Shown here: in pieces, positions 1-9,181 of the stretch
Position numbering within the stretch: the first letter of the stretch is position 1
Layout of the letters: each line of letters opens with the position of its first letter
Source: Nitrospirota bacterium
Lineage (GTDB): Bacteria; Nitrospirota; Thermodesulfovibrionia; UBA6902
Length of the DNA stretch: 36,967 nt
Assembly (NCBI GenBank): GCA_016208905.1
Contig: JACQXG010000053.1
Coordinates: forward strand, 1-36,967
Direction: 5' to 3'
Notes under the pieces: model-generated
Databases searched by the model: none
Told to the model about the DNA's origin: nothing
Seen by the model: the letters and a program-made list of their open reading frames with translations, nothing else
Program-made: the position numbers and the translations under genes

Positions 1-2
1 AA

Positions 3-125
3 GAACTCTCAAGGATGATGTCTGATCTTGATAAGGCGGACGAGCCTGATAGATGCCCCCACGGCAGGCCGACAAGGATTCATCTGTCGTTGGATGATTT
101 GAAGAAGATGTTTAAGAGGAAGTGA
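3..125 (+). CDS. mutL: DNA mismatch repair protein MutL, C-terminal end (5' truncated by window edge)
   Basis: This is the last 40 codons of a gene that enters from the left edge, in the frame starting at base 3 and ending with TGA at 123-125. The peptide contains CPHGRP followed by a hydrophobic stretch and a basic end (DDLKKMFKRK). CPHGRP is the hallmark of the extreme C-terminus of MutL, where it contributes to the metal-binding/endonuclease region in MutL proteins of bacteria lacking MutH. MutL couples mismatch recognition by MutS to strand incision. The identification rests on this short motif, but it is very characteristic, and miaA-hfq (8.1-9.4 kb) are the usual MutL neighbours, which supports it. 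A gap of 120 bp without a gene separates it from hsdM. Confidence 0.85.
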   Translation, partial: ELSRMMSDLDKADEPDRCPHGRPTRIHLSLDDLKKMFKRK

Positions 126-245
126 AAAAGCCTGTCTTTCATTCACCATTAATACACCACACACCACACGTTACTTCTTGCCGTTTGTCTCTTTATTGAT
201 TACAATTAAGCAACTAAATTATTAAAATCAGGGTAATAGGCATTT

Positions 246-1802
246 ATGGCAAACAATAACGACACTGAAAAGCGTTTATGGGATGCGGCGGACCAGTTAA
301 GGGCTAATTCTGAGTTAACGGCACAACAGTATTCTGTTCCAGTTTTGGGTCTTATATTTCTCCGCTACGCCGCCCACAAGTTTACAGTAGCTGAAAAGGA
401 AATAGCGAAGAAACAGCCCACTGGCAGTAGAAGAAAAATCGGCAAGGCTGATTATCAGGCAAAGGGTATAATGTTTCTGCCTGAAGAGGCAAGATATTCA
501 TATCTGCTCAACCTCCCTGAAGGCAGGGACATCGGCAAGGCAGTGAATGCTGCCATGAAGGCGATTGAGGATGAAAATGAAGAACTGAAGGGCGTCCTTC
601 CAAGGACATATACGCGGTTTGAAAATGAAGTTTTTGTTGCTCTATTAAAAGTCTTTTCAAGTATCCAGATGGATATTGAAGGCGATGTATTCGGGAAGAT
701 TTATGAATACTTCCTTGGCAAGTTTGCAGCGAGTGAGGGGAAGAAGGGCGGAGAGTTCTTTACCCCTACCTCTATCGTTAAGCTTATTGTAGATGTTATT
801 GAGCCGTTCCACGGAAGGATATACGACCCGGCCTGTGGCTCAGGCGGCATGTTTGTCCAGAGTGCCAAGTTTATCGAACGTCATAAGAAAAGGCCGAGCA
901 GTGAGATCATGGTCTACGGCCAGGAGAAGACTGACGAAACTATCCGTCTCTGCAAGATGAACCTTGCAGTGCATGGCCTCTCAGGAGATATCAAGCAGGG
1001 GAATGCCTATTATGAAGATATTCATAAATCAGTCGGCAAGTTTGATTTTGTCATGGCAAATCCTCCGTTCAATGTGAATGGTGTTGATAAGGAAAAGATC
1101 GCAAAAGATAATCGTATCGTCTATCAAATCCCTAGGCCTGACAATGCCAATTATCTCTGGATTCAGTATTTCCTGAGCGCATTGAATGAAAAAGGCAGGT
1201 CCGGTTTCGTCATGGCTAACTCCGCCAGCGATGCCCGGCAGTCAGAGCTTGATATCAGGCAGAAGATGATAGAAGGCAATGTAGTGGATGTAATGATCTC
1301 CATCGGTTCGAACTTCTTCTACACAGTTACCTTGCCGTGTACACTCTGGTTTCTTGATAAAGGGAAGAGGAAGACAGACCGCAAGGACAAGGTACTTTTC
1401 ATTGATGCCCGTCATATCTATAATCAGATTGACCGTGCTCACAGAGACTTCCTATCGGAACAGATAGAGTTCATCTCCAATATAGTCAGGCTTTATCGTG
1501 GAGAGTATATTGAGACCGATGCTGGAAGCGAAAAGCTGATGAAAGAGTATTTCCCGAAAGTGAAATACCGCGACATTGACGGCCTCTGCAAGGTGGTAGC
1601 GATTAAGGACATAAAAGAACATGGTTACTCCCTAAATCCGGGGCGTTATGTAGGCGTTGCGGAGAAGGAAGAAGACGAATTTGATTTTTATGAGAGGCTT
1701 GAAGAATTGAATGAAGAGTTGGAGCAGTTGAACATTGAGGCGTGGGATTTGGAAGAACGGATAGCTGATAATGTGGCGAAATTGCTTGAAAGCAATAGTT
1801 GA
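246..1802 (+). CDS. hsdM: Type I restriction-modification system methyltransferase subunit HsdM
   Basis: This 518-residue protein is an N6-adenine DNA methyltransferase, the modification subunit of a type I system. An N-terminal helical HsdM_N region (about 8-140) precedes the methylase domain. GGEFFTP (168-174) is the conserved lead-in to the SAM-binding fold. Motif I reads [10 protein letters not shown] (194-203) and the catalytic motif IV reads NPPF (272-275) after DFVMA. The C-terminal 50 residues form a predicted coiled coil ([20 protein letters not shown]). Length and domain order are normal and no lesion is visible. HsdM works with HsdS for modification and with HsdR for restriction. 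It is the first gene of the locus, 64 bp before the ORF6N gene. The ribosome site before ATG 246 is weak. Confidence 0.95.
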   Translation: MANNNDTEKRLWDAADQLRANSELTAQQYSVPVLGLIFLRYAAHKFTVAEKEIAKKQPTGSRRKIGKADYQAKGIMFLPEEARYSYLLNLPEGRDIGKAVNAAMKAIEDENEELKGVLPRTYTRFENEVFVALLKVFSSIQMDIEGDVFGKIYEYFLGKFAASEGKKGGEFFTPTSIVKLIVDVIEPFHGRIYDPACGSGGMFVQSAKFIERHKKRPSSEIMVYGQEKTDETIRLCKMNLAVHGLSGDIKQGNAYYEDIHKSVGKFDFVMANPPFNVNGVDKEKIAKDNRIVYQIPRPDNANYLWIQYFLSALNEKGRSGFVMANSASDARQSELDIRQKMIEGNVVDVMISIGSNFFYTVTLPCTLWFLDKGKRKTDRKDKVLFIDARHIYNQIDRAHRDFLSEQIEFISNIVRLYRGEYIETDAGSEKLMKEYFPKVKYRDIDGLCKVVAIKDIKEHGYSLNPGRYVGVAEKEEDEFDFYERLEELNEELEQLNIEAWDLEERIADNVAKLLESNS

Positions 1803-1866
1803 GGGTAAACTAAAAATTGGCAGGGGCTTTTGCATTAATTGAAATTAAAATTTAATAGGAGGGGAC

Positions 1867-2382
1867 ATGGAAACTGTAGTCAGGCAGGAGGTAATTGAAA
1901 GGATAATTTATATGGTACGGGGGCATAAGATTATGCTGGACAGCGATCTGGCAGAACTGTACGGGGTTGAGGTTAAACAGCTAAAAAGGCAGGTGAGGCG
2001 GAACGTGGAACGCTTCCCTGCAGATTTCATGTTTCAGATATCTAAAGAGGAATATGAATCTTTAAGGCGTCAATTTGGCACCTTAAAAAGAGGCGAACAT
2101 TCAAAGTATTTACCGTATGCCTTTACAGAACAAGGGGTAGCAATGCTTTCGAGTGTTTTGAAGAGTAAGCGGGCAATTCAGGTGAATATTGCAATCATGC
2201 GATCATTCGTCAAGATACGAGAGATGCTCTCGGCTCATAAAGACCTTGCGCGAAAGCTTGAAGATATGGAGAAGAAGTACGATTCACAGTTCCGGGTAGT
2301 ATTTGATGCAATCAGGCAGCTCATGGCGCCGACTGAGAAGGCAAAGAGGAAGATTGGGTTTGGGAGAGAGAAGGAAAAGTGA
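1867..2382 (+). CDS. ORF6N-domain (KilA-N-like) DNA-binding protein
   Basis: This 171-residue protein begins with an ORF6N-type domain. The run IMLDSDLAELYGVEVKQLKR (about 20-39) and the following RNVERFPADFMFQ and YAFTEQGVAML segments are typical of the family. A coiled-coil tail follows (KDLARKLEDMEKKYDSQF). ORF6N domains occur in phage antirepressors and in accessory proteins lodged inside type I restriction loci, where their role is not settled; DNA binding or regulation is the usual guess. A very strong ribosome site (GGAGGGG, 1858-1864) precedes the ATG with short spacing. It lies between hsdM and hsdS, 25 bp before hsdS, so it is presumably co-transcribed. The family call is firm; the function is inferred. 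Confidence 0.85.
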   Translation: METVVRQEVIERIIYMVRGHKIMLDSDLAELYGVEVKQLKRQVRRNVERFPADFMFQISKEEYESLRRQFGTLKRGEHSKYLPYAFTEQGVAMLSSVLKSKRAIQVNIAIMRSFVKIREMLSAHKDLARKLEDMEKKYDSQFRVVFDAIRQLMAPTEKAKRKIGFGREKEK

Positions 2383-2407
2383 GTAGTATTTACTGGAGAA
2401 GGATTTA

Positions 2408-3691
2408 ATGAACGAGGGTATCCCCAATAAATGGTCACATAAAAAATTAAACGAACTTGGCTTTGTAGGCCGAGGTAAATCAAGGCATCGTCCTCGAAAT
2501 GAACCTTTACTATATGGTGGGCAGTATCCTTTTATTCAGACCGGGGACATTAAAACAGCAAACTTGCATATCTCAGAATATAGTCAAACATATAACGAAA
2601 AAGGGCTAGCTCAAAGCAAACTTTGGAAACCTGGTACATTATGTATAACAATTGCAGCAAACATTGCCGAAACCGCAATACTTAAAATCAATGCGTGTTT
2701 TCCTGACAGCATAGTTGGCTTTGTTGCTGATCCTAAGACGGCAGATGTACGGTTTATAAAGTATTACATCGATTTAACAAAACTGCAAATGCAAAACGTT
2801 TCTAAGGGGACAACTCAGGACAATCTGAGTTTGGATAAACTGTTATCTTTCGATTTCATTGTTCCTCCGCTTCCTACTCAGCACAAAATCGCCTCTATCC
2901 TCTCAGCCTATGATGACATAGTAGAGAATAACAACAGGCGGATTAAGATTCTTGAAGAAATGGCGCGGGCGATTTACAGGGAATGGTTCGTCAACTTCCG
3001 CTTTCCGGGGCATGAAAAGGTGAAGATGGTTAAGTCGGAATTGGGGATGATTCCGGAGGGGTGGGAGGTTGTAACCCTACAGGATGTTTGTCAAAGAATC
3101 ACTGATGGATCTCATTATAGCCCGAAATCAATGTCGGATGGTTTGCCAATGGCATCAGTTAAAGACATGCACGATTGGGGTTTTGATTTAAATACATGCA
3201 GGAAAATTGGAGAAGAAGACTTTCTGAAACTTATTCGCAATGATTGCAAACCCCTTCAGAATGACATTTTAATTGCGAAGGATGGAAGCTACTTGAAACA
3301 TGTCTTTGTAGTAGAGAACGATATGCCTCTTGTTATTCTATCGTCAATCGCAATACTAAGACCTAATATTAAAGTTCATCCTCATTACTTATCGATGTAT
3401 CTCCGTGATCCTCAAGTCAAGGCTCGACTAAAAGGCTTTGTATCAGGCGTTGCTCTTCCAAGAATTGTTTTAAAGGATTTCCGGAATTTTAAAATAATGC
3501 TACCTTCCAAGCAGCTACAAGATAGGTGGTCAGATATTGTTGATCCTATGGTTAAGAATTGCTGGAGATTAATAAATAAAAATAACCTTCTCCGCAAAAC
3601 ACGTGATCTCCTCCTGCCGAGATTAATCAGCGGGGAGATTGATGTGGAGGGGATGGAGATTAAGACACATAATAAAGAGGTGGATGCATGA
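2408..3691 (+). CDS. hsdS: Type I restriction-modification specificity subunit HsdS
   Basis: This 427-residue specificity subunit chooses the DNA target for both methylation and restriction. It shows the classical two-fold architecture. Target-recognition domain 1 (about 1-155) ends in the first conserved helix region, starting PPLPTQHKIASIL and DDIVENNNRRIKILEEMA. Target-recognition domain 2 starts after GMIPEGWEVVTLQDV (about 217) and ends in a second conserved helix with RDLLLPRLISGEIDVEGM. Both halves look complete, so a bipartite recognition sequence is expected, but the sequence itself cannot be read from the protein. GGAGAAGG precedes the ATG. The last four bases overlap the start of the DUF3800 gene (ATGA), which indicates translational coupling. 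Confidence 0.93.
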   Translation: MNEGIPNKWSHKKLNELGFVGRGKSRHRPRNEPLLYGGQYPFIQTGDIKTANLHISEYSQTYNEKGLAQSKLWKPGTLCITIAANIAETAILKINACFPDSIVGFVADPKTADVRFIKYYIDLTKLQMQNVSKGTTQDNLSLDKLLSFDFIVPPLPTQHKIASILSAYDDIVENNNRRIKILEEMARAIYREWFVNFRFPGHEKVKMVKSELGMIPEGWEVVTLQDVCQRITDGSHYSPKSMSDGLPMASVKDMHDWGFDLNTCRKIGEEDFLKLIRNDCKPLQNDILIAKDGSYLKHVFVVENDMPLVILSSIAILRPNIKVHPHYLSMYLRDPQVKARLKGFVSGVALPRIVLKDFRNFKIMLPSKQLQDRWSDIVDPMVKNCWRLINKNNLLRKTRDLLLPRLISGEIDVEGMEIKTHNKEVDA

Positions 3692-4284
3692 GCGAAATTT
3701 ATAACATTTACTGTGATGAAAGTTGTCACCTGGTAAATGATAGACAACCTGTTATGCTGTTGGGTTGTGTATGGTGCCCGCTAACTGAAGTTCCGCGTCT
3801 GGCAGCAGAATTACGTGATATAAAAAAACGGCACAAAGCTGCGGGTGAATTAAAATGGACTAAGGTTTCAACTGCTCGTCTTGATTTCTATTTGGAACTT
3901 GCAAGCTGGTTCCTTGCAGAAACTCCACTTCATTTCCGTGCTTTGGTAGTTCTGAACAAACAGTCTCTGAACCATGAGTATTTCAATCAAGGGTCGCACG
4001 ATGAATTTTATTACAAGATGTATTTCTCATTGTTAAACAAGATACTCAGCCCTGAAAATCAATACAATATCTACCTTGATATAAAAGACACCCGCAGTCG
4101 ACGGAAAGTCCGTAAACTTTGCGAAGTGCTCTGCAATGATAAATTTGACTTTACCAGTCAAATGGTTCGGCATATTCAGAATATACACTCCAAAGAATCT
4201 GACCTAATGCAATTGACGGATTTTCTTCTTGGCAGGGAAGAGAAATTTAATTTATTTTTATTTACACCGAGGAAGATTAGCTGA
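3688..4284 (+). CDS. DUF3800-family protein, apparently missing an internal C-terminal segment
   Basis: This 198-residue protein matches the DUF3800 pattern. It has an N-terminal beta strand with a DES triad (YNIYCDES, about 5-12), a GELKW segment (about 54-58), a central acidic strand (IYLDIKD), and a late QLTDFLLG helix that corresponds to the family's LQ-x-ADL motif. DUF3800 proteins have an RNase H-like core suggesting nuclease activity and often lie in phages or defence loci; the molecular role is unproven. After QLTDFLLG the protein jumps straight to REEKFNLFLF. In relatives I recall, some 40 residues separate these two blocks, so an internal in-frame deletion is possible. It overlaps hsdS by 4 bp and its partner gene by 1 bp (TGATG). 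Confidence 0.75.
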   Translation: MSEIYNIYCDESCHLVNDRQPVMLLGCVWCPLTEVPRLAAELRDIKKRHKAAGELKWTKVSTARLDFYLELASWFLAETPLHFRALVVLNKQSLNHEYFNQGSHDEFYYKMYFSLLNKILSPENQYNIYLDIKDTRSRRKVRKLCEVLCNDKFDFTSQMVRHIQNIHSKESDLMQLTDFLLGREEKFNLFLFTPRKIS

Positions 4285-4763
4285 TGACATCAAAACCTGA
4301 TTGGCTGCCGGAGATATTCCCGGTTAATCCATGGACTGAAAACACCTATGAATCACTTTTTAAGATTTTTCAAGAGGATTTTGTAAACAGTCAACCTTGT
4401 TATCGCGGATATACGGTATGGTTTTTTCCCGAAAAAGAGGATGGGAAAGAAGTGGTATTCTGGCATCTTACATCACGAAAAGATAATACCACCGGGGAGC
4501 GATTGCCTGACTTACGGCGTTCTGAACGTTTGCCTTGGGCAAGGCCAATGCTTGATAACTCTGATAAACATGAGGTATTGGGTTGGGATTATGAGGAGGA
4601 TGACGGAGCTGTTAAAACTTACGTTTGGCTGAGAGATTATGACTATTTGATAGTTTTAAAAAAATATCGGGATGGTGGAAGGCGATTAATTACATCTTTT
4701 TGGATTGAATACCAGAACTTCAAGGATAAACTTAAAAAGAAGTATGATCAGAGGATCAAATAG
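4284..4763 (+). CDS. DUF3800-associated partner protein of unknown function
   Basis: This 159-residue protein is coupled to the DUF3800 gene by a TGATG stop/start overlap. I recognise the arrangement rather than a named domain. The core FWHLTS followed by RLPDLRRSERLPWARPML (about 56-90), then an acidic strand, VWLRDYDYLIVL and a basic C-terminal helix, recurs in proteins encoded directly next to DUF3800 genes. The mix of conserved aromatic, Arg and Asp residues would suit a small nuclease or toxin-like fold, but no catalytic set can be assigned from the sequence. No signal peptide or membrane segment is seen. It is the last gene before a 186-bp AT-rich gap and hsdR. Existence as a gene is likely; function is unknown. 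Confidence 0.7.
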   Translation: MTSKPDWLPEIFPVNPWTENTYESLFKIFQEDFVNSQPCYRGYTVWFFPEKEDGKEVVFWHLTSRKDNTTGERLPDLRRSERLPWARPMLDNSDKHEVLGWDYEEDDGAVKTYVWLRDYDYLIVLKKYRDGGRRLITSFWIEYQNFKDKLKKKYDQRIK

Positions 4764-4777
4764 TCTTAAAATTAGAA

Positions 4778-4821
4778 GGCCAACGCAGAGCGTCGGCCCA
4801 ACTCCTTCTGCCATGGGCAGA
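4778..4821. repeat. Two tandem hairpins in the gap before hsdR
   Basis: The first hairpin has arms GGCCAACGC (4778-4786) and GCGTCGGCC (4790-4798), pairing with one mismatch around an AGA loop. The second has arms TCTGCC (4807-4812) and GGCAGA (4816-4821) around ATG. Neither is followed by a T run on the + strand, so a simple rho-independent terminator is doubtful. They could be an mRNA-stability element, an interspersed palindromic repeat, or a weak terminator ending the hsdM-to-partner transcript. Confidence 0.5.
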
Positions 4822-4934
4822 TGAGATATTTATGTCTATATTTATTATATCATGCCGTGAGTAATTCTATTAAATACTAATACAGTTATGATGTCAATAT
4901 AATTTTATTTATAAATTTATTTAACTTTTCCAAC

Positions 4935-4952
4935 TATAATCTAATAATTATG
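4935..4952 (+). promoter_or_regulatory. Candidate -10 box giving a near-leaderless hsdR transcript
   Basis: A perfect TATAAT (4935-4940) lies in an AT-rich stretch nine bases before the hsdR ATG (4950). A start site seven bases downstream would fall at about 4947, leaving almost no leader. No Shine-Dalgarno sequence is seen, which fits. The -35 region is weak, so this is a candidate only. Confidence 0.35.
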
Positions 4953-7900
4953 TCGGAATTTACTGAATATTCTTTAATTGAACAACCAGCCATTGCCCTC
5001 TTTCAATCCCTCGGCTATTCTTATCAAAACTGTTATCACGAAATCGTCGGTGAAAAAGGATCTCTCGGCAGGGAGACTTCAACCGACATTATCCTCATTC
5101 CAAAACTAAGAGAAGCCCTTTGCAATTTCAACCCTAATATCCCGAATGAAGCAATCGAACAAGCCATTGAGGAACTGACCCGCGACAGGAGTGTTCTAAA
5201 TCCTGTCAATGCCAACCGGGAAATCTATAAGCTTATCAGAGACGGCGTGAAGGTAAAGATCAAACGTGAAGACGGTGCTGAGGAAGATGAAACGGTAAAG
5301 GTTATTGAATTCGACAATCCTGAAAGGAACGACTTTTTTCTTGCCTCTCAATTCTGGGTAACCGGCGAGATGTACAAACGCAGAGCTGACCTTGTGGGAT
5401 TTGTTAACGGCCTGCCTCTTATCTTCATTGAACTTAAGGCAGTCCACAAGAAACTTGAGAACGCTTTTAGAGACAATCTTACTGATTACAAAGACACGAT
5501 CCCGCAGATATTTTGGTATAACGCTTTTATTGTCCTGTCTAACGGCTCGGAGAGCAGAATTGGCAGTATCTCTTCAGAATACGAACACTTCAGCGAATGG
5601 AAGAAGATCAATAGTGAAGGGGAGGAAGGCATTGTATCTCTTGAAACAATTATTAAGGGAACCTGTGACAAGCGGAAGCTGCTCGACCTGATTGAAAACT
5701 TCATTTTATTCAGTGATACCGGCGGAAGCCTTATCAAGATCATAGCAAAGAACCATCAATTCCTCGGGGTAAATAACGCTATTGAATCATTCAGCAAGAT
5801 AAAAGAGAATCAGGGCCGGCTCGGAGTCTTCTGGCATACGCAGGGAAGCGGGAAGAGTTATTCAATGATTTTCTTTTCCCAGAAGATACTCAGGAAATTC
5901 GAGGGGAATTACACCTTCCTCATCGTAACCGACAGGAAAGAACTCGATGAACAGATTTATAAAAACTTTGCATTTGCCGGAGCAGTTACCGAGCAGGAGG
6001 TCCATGCTGAAAGTGGGAAACACCTTGAACAGCTTTTAAAGGAAGACCACAGGAATATCTTTACCCTTATCCACAAGTTTGGCGACATAAACTATAAGGT
6101 TTCATACCGGTCGGATATTATCGTGATTGCAGATGAGGCCCACCGTTCGCAATACGACACACTTGCAATGAACATGAGGACAGCCATTCCCAATGCCGCA
6201 TTTATTGCCTTCACGGGCACTCCTCTTATAGCAGGTGAAGAACTTACACGTAAAACATTCGGCGATTACATCAGTATATATAATTTCAAACAATCGGCAG
6301 ATGACAACGCTACTGTTCCTCTCTATTACGAAAACAGGATACCTGAAGTACAGCTCAAGAATGAAGACCTGAACGAAGACCTGGAACGGATCATTGAAGA
6401 AGCTATGCTTTCTCCTGAACAGGAAGAAAAGCTCCAGAGGGAATTTGCGCGTGAATATCACATTATCACGAGGGACGACCGCCTTGAGAAGATTGCTGGT
6501 GACATTGTCACTCACTTCATAAGCCGTGGTTATCAGGGCAAGGCCATGGTGGTATCTATTGATAAGCCGACAGCGGTAAAGATGTATGACAAGGTGCAGA
6601 AGCATTGGCAGATTCATTTGAAGGAGTTGAGGATTAAACGTGCTGATGAGCCTCAGGATAGAACACAGGACATAGCAGAGAAGATCACATATATGGAAGA
6701 GACAGACATGGCTGTTGTGGTCAGCAGCGAACAGAATGAGATACAGAAATTCATAAAGCTGGGACTTGATATTGAGAAACACCGCAGACGAATGGTTAAA
6801 GAGAATATGTCGGAGAAGTTTAAAGAACCGCATGATCCCTTTAGGATAGTATTTGTCTGTGCCATGTGGATGACCGGGTTTGACGTACCAAGCCTCTCGA
6901 CGATATATCTTGATAAGCCCATGAAAAATCACACCCTCATGCAGACCATCGCACGGGCAAACAGGGTCTTTGGCGATAAGAAGAATGGTCTGATCGTTGA
7001 CTATGTTGGGATATTCAGAAATCTCCAGAAGGCGCTGGCTATTTACGGCACTGGTTCCGGCGGAGGCATAGAAGAAGGAGATACCCCGGTAAAGCCAAAG
7101 AGTGAACTTGTCCGGGAACTTGAACAGGCAATTAAAGAGACAGAAGATTTCTACAAAGAGCGTGGAGTCGATATCAAAAAGATCACTGATACGAACGATA
7201 AACTTGAAAAGATTAGGCTTATTGCGAATGCCGCAGATGCTTTTATGGTGAATGATGATACGAAAAACAGATTTCTCCTGCTCGCTTCCAACGTTATGAA
7301 ATTATTCAAGGCAATCCTGCCTGATGCGGAAGCAGGTAAATTTTATGATAAATGTATAGTGCTCAATGTCATTGCCGGCAAAATCCGCTCTGAAACAGGC
7401 GATGAAGTTGATATCTCAGCGGTCATGGGTAAGGTAAAAGACTTACTTGACGAATCCATTGAAGCAGAGGGGTTTCTTATCAGAGAGTCTATTGGGGCAA
7501 ACAGGGTTGATCTATCCCGGATTGACTTCGAGGCATTAAGAAAGCAGTTTGATAAAGGGAGAAAGAACACGCAGGCAGCAGGACTTAAGGCCGCAATCAG
7601 TGCAAAGCTCAATAGTATGGTAAGACTCAACAGGGCACGGATCAATTACCTCGAAAAATTTCAGCAGCTTATTGATGAGTATAATTCAGGGGCCATCAAT
7701 GTGGAGATATTTTTTGAAAGATTGATGGCATTTATGAAAGATCTGAATGATGAAGAAAAGAGGGGGGTATCCGAGAACCTCACGGAAGAAGAACTTGCCA
7801 TATTTGATTTGCTGAAAAAATCTGGTATGACCAAAGCTGAAACACAGCAGGTAAAACTTGCATCAAAAAACTTACTCATAAAGCTGACAAAAGAAAAACT

Positions 7901-8084
7901 GGTATTGGACTGGAGAAGAAAACAACAGACAAGAGCAGATGTCCAATTTACTATTGAAACAGTTCTTGATGAAATGCTGCCGAAAAGCTATCTGCCTGAC
8001 CTCTATCAACAGAAATGCAATACTGTCTATCAGCATGTATATGATTCTTATTATGGGGCAGGGAAGAGTGTGTACGGCAATTAA
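4950..8084 (+). CDS. hsdR: Type I restriction endonuclease subunit HsdR
   Basis: This 1044-residue restriction subunit combines ATP-dependent DNA translocation with cleavage. The N-terminal nuclease domain carries the PD-(D/E)xK-type signature, with D147 and the ELK triad at 161-163 (FIELKAVHK). The superfamily 2 helicase motor follows: Walker A TQGSGKS (298-304), DEAH box (395-398), motif III FTGTPL (421-426), then the second RecA lobe with TGFDVPSLSTIYLDKP and QTIARANRVFGDKK. A helical C-terminal region of about 300 residues binds the rest of the complex. Length and motifs are complete, so the system looks active. It is separated from hsdS by the DUF3800 pair and may have its own promoter. 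It ends 34 bp before miaA. Confidence 0.95.
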   Translation: MSEFTEYSLIEQPAIALFQSLGYSYQNCYHEIVGEKGSLGRETSTDIILIPKLREALCNFNPNIPNEAIEQAIEELTRDRSVLNPVNANREIYKLIRDGVKVKIKREDGAEEDETVKVIEFDNPERNDFFLASQFWVTGEMYKRRADLVGFVNGLPLIFIELKAVHKKLENAFRDNLTDYKDTIPQIFWYNAFIVLSNGSESRIGSISSEYEHFSEWKKINSEGEEGIVSLETIIKGTCDKRKLLDLIENFILFSDTGGSLIKIIAKNHQFLGVNNAIESFSKIKENQGRLGVFWHTQGSGKSYSMIFFSQKILRKFEGNYTFLIVTDRKELDEQIYKNFAFAGAVTEQEVHAESGKHLEQLLKEDHRNIFTLIHKFGDINYKVSYRSDIIVIADEAHRSQYDTLAMNMRTAIPNAAFIAFTGTPLIAGEELTRKTFGDYISIYNFKQSADDNATVPLYYENRIPEVQLKNEDLNEDLERIIEEAMLSPEQEEKLQREFAREYHIITRDDRLEKIAGDIVTHFISRGYQGKAMVVSIDKPTAVKMYDKVQKHWQIHLKELRIKRADEPQDRTQDIAEKITYMEETDMAVVVSSEQNEIQKFIKLGLDIEKHRRRMVKENMSEKFKEPHDPFRIVFVCAMWMTGFDVPSLSTIYLDKPMKNHTLMQTIARANRVFGDKKNGLIVDYVGIFRNLQKALAIYGTGSGGGIEEGDTPVKPKSELVRELEQAIKETEDFYKERGVDIKKITDTNDKLEKIRLIANAADAFMVNDDTKNRFLLLASNVMKLFKAILPDAEAGKFYDKCIVLNVIAGKIRSETGDEVDISAVMGKVKDLLDESIEAEGFLIRESIGANRVDLSRIDFEALRKQFDKGRKNTQAAGLKAAISAKLNSMVRLNRARINYLEKFQQLIDEYNSGAINVEIFFERLMAFMKDLNDEEKRGVSENLTEEELAIFDLLKKSGMTKAETQQVKLASKNLLIKLTKEKLVLDWRRKQQTRADVQFTIETVLDEMLPKSYLPDLYQQKCNTVYQHVYDSYYGAGKSVYGN

Positions 8085-8118
8085 TAGCTGATTACGACAT
8101 GGAACTATTTAAAATTCA

Positions 8119-9048
8119 ATGAAACCAGTAATCATCATCCTCGGCCCCACCGGCGTTGGCAAGACAGGCCTGTCCATTCTCCTTGCGAAAGCACTGAAGA
8201 CCGAAATCATCAGCGCCGATTCAATGCTCGTATACCGCCACATGGACATCGGTACGGCCAAACCATCTTCCGCAGAACTCGGAGCTGTCCCCCATCACCT
8301 GATTAACATTCTGGAGCCTGATGAAAGATTCAGCGCGGGTTTGTTTAAGGAAAAAGCCTCTGAGATTATAAGGGTTCTTCATAATAAGAACAAAATCCCC
8401 CTGATCGTCGGCGGAACAGGTCTTTACATCAGATCGCTGACAAGTGGTCTTTTTGAAGGACCGGGAGCTGATGAGTCCTTAAGGGAAGAATTAAAGGAAG
8501 AAGAAAAACAGCATGGCAAAGGTTTTCTCTTTGATAAATTAAAATCTCTTGACTCCGAGGCCGCAGGAAAGATAGAGCCTAACGACCTCCGGCGGATTGT
8601 GCGGGCCCTTGAAATTTCACTCAAAGCAGAAAAGGGGATCTCTGAAATTCAAAAGGAATCAACGCGGCCTTTAGATTGCAGTTTTATCAAGATCGGACTT
8701 TCAAGGGAAAGAAAAGAGCTTTACAGAATTATTGAAGACCGTGTTGATAAGATGATGGAACAGGGCTTGCTGGATGAGACGAAAAGGCTTTTGAAAATGG
8801 ATCCGGACAAGACCGCGCTTCAGGCCCTTGGATACAAGGAGATGGCCTTATTTCTGGACGGAGCTGCCGATTTTGAATCAGCTGTGAGGCTGACAAAAAA
8901 AAGGACCAGGATGTACGCGAAGAGGCAGTATACCTGGTTCAGAAGAGAACCGGACATACATTGGATTGATATCACGGGCATCATGGAAGCCGGGAAAATC
9001 TTTGAGAAGACGATAAACGATATTGAAATTCTAAAGAAATTGATTTAA
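8119..9048 (+). CDS. miaA: tRNA dimethylallyltransferase MiaA
   Basis: This 309-residue enzyme transfers a dimethylallyl group to N6 of A37 in tRNAs reading UNN codons, the first step toward ms2i6A. The P-loop GPTGVGKT (9-16) and the substrate-binding block ISADSMLVYRHMDIGTAKP (31-49) are clear. The second block usually reads DSMQVYR or DSRQVYR; here the Gln is Leu, a small deviation. GGTGLYIRSL, the C-terminal QALGYKEM and the KRTRMYAKRQYTWFRR tRNA-binding region are also present. The start ATG has little Shine-Dalgarno support. miaA next to hfq and a mutL remnant upstream reproduces the classical mutL-miaA-hfq order, interrupted here by the restriction island. Confidence 0.96.
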   Translation: MKPVIIILGPTGVGKTGLSILLAKALKTEIISADSMLVYRHMDIGTAKPSSAELGAVPHHLINILEPDERFSAGLFKEKASEIIRVLHNKNKIPLIVGGTGLYIRSLTSGLFEGPGADESLREELKEEEKQHGKGFLFDKLKSLDSEAAGKIEPNDLRRIVRALEISLKAEKGISEIQKESTRPLDCSFIKIGLSRERKELYRIIEDRVDKMMEQGLLDETKRLLKMDPDKTALQALGYKEMALFLDGAADFESAVRLTKKRTRMYAKRQYTWFRREPDIHWIDITGIMEAGKIFEKTINDIEILKKLI

Positions 9049-9181
9049 TCTAATACACTGATCTGGAAAGGGTCCACTGAAAATAGATATTTCGGAAAAA
9101 ATATTGACGCCAGGAAACCAGCAATAAATGATCCATAACCGGCATTCCCTTTTTTCACTTTTCTACAAAAGGAGATAGTAA

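Noticed and set aside
6102-6932. 276-codon open frame on the - strand inside hsdR
   Set aside because: It is antisense to the conserved helicase core, has no recognisable domain and an odd Cys/Leu-rich composition; it is a frame shadow.
195-8098. Short match TGATTAC near both ends of the restriction island, considered as an insertion scar
   Set aside because: Seven bases are expected by chance, and the copies are not at the exact gene boundaries.
8085-8118. Terminator or promoter between hsdR and miaA
   Set aside because: The 34-bp gap has no hairpin and no convincing -10 and -35 pair.
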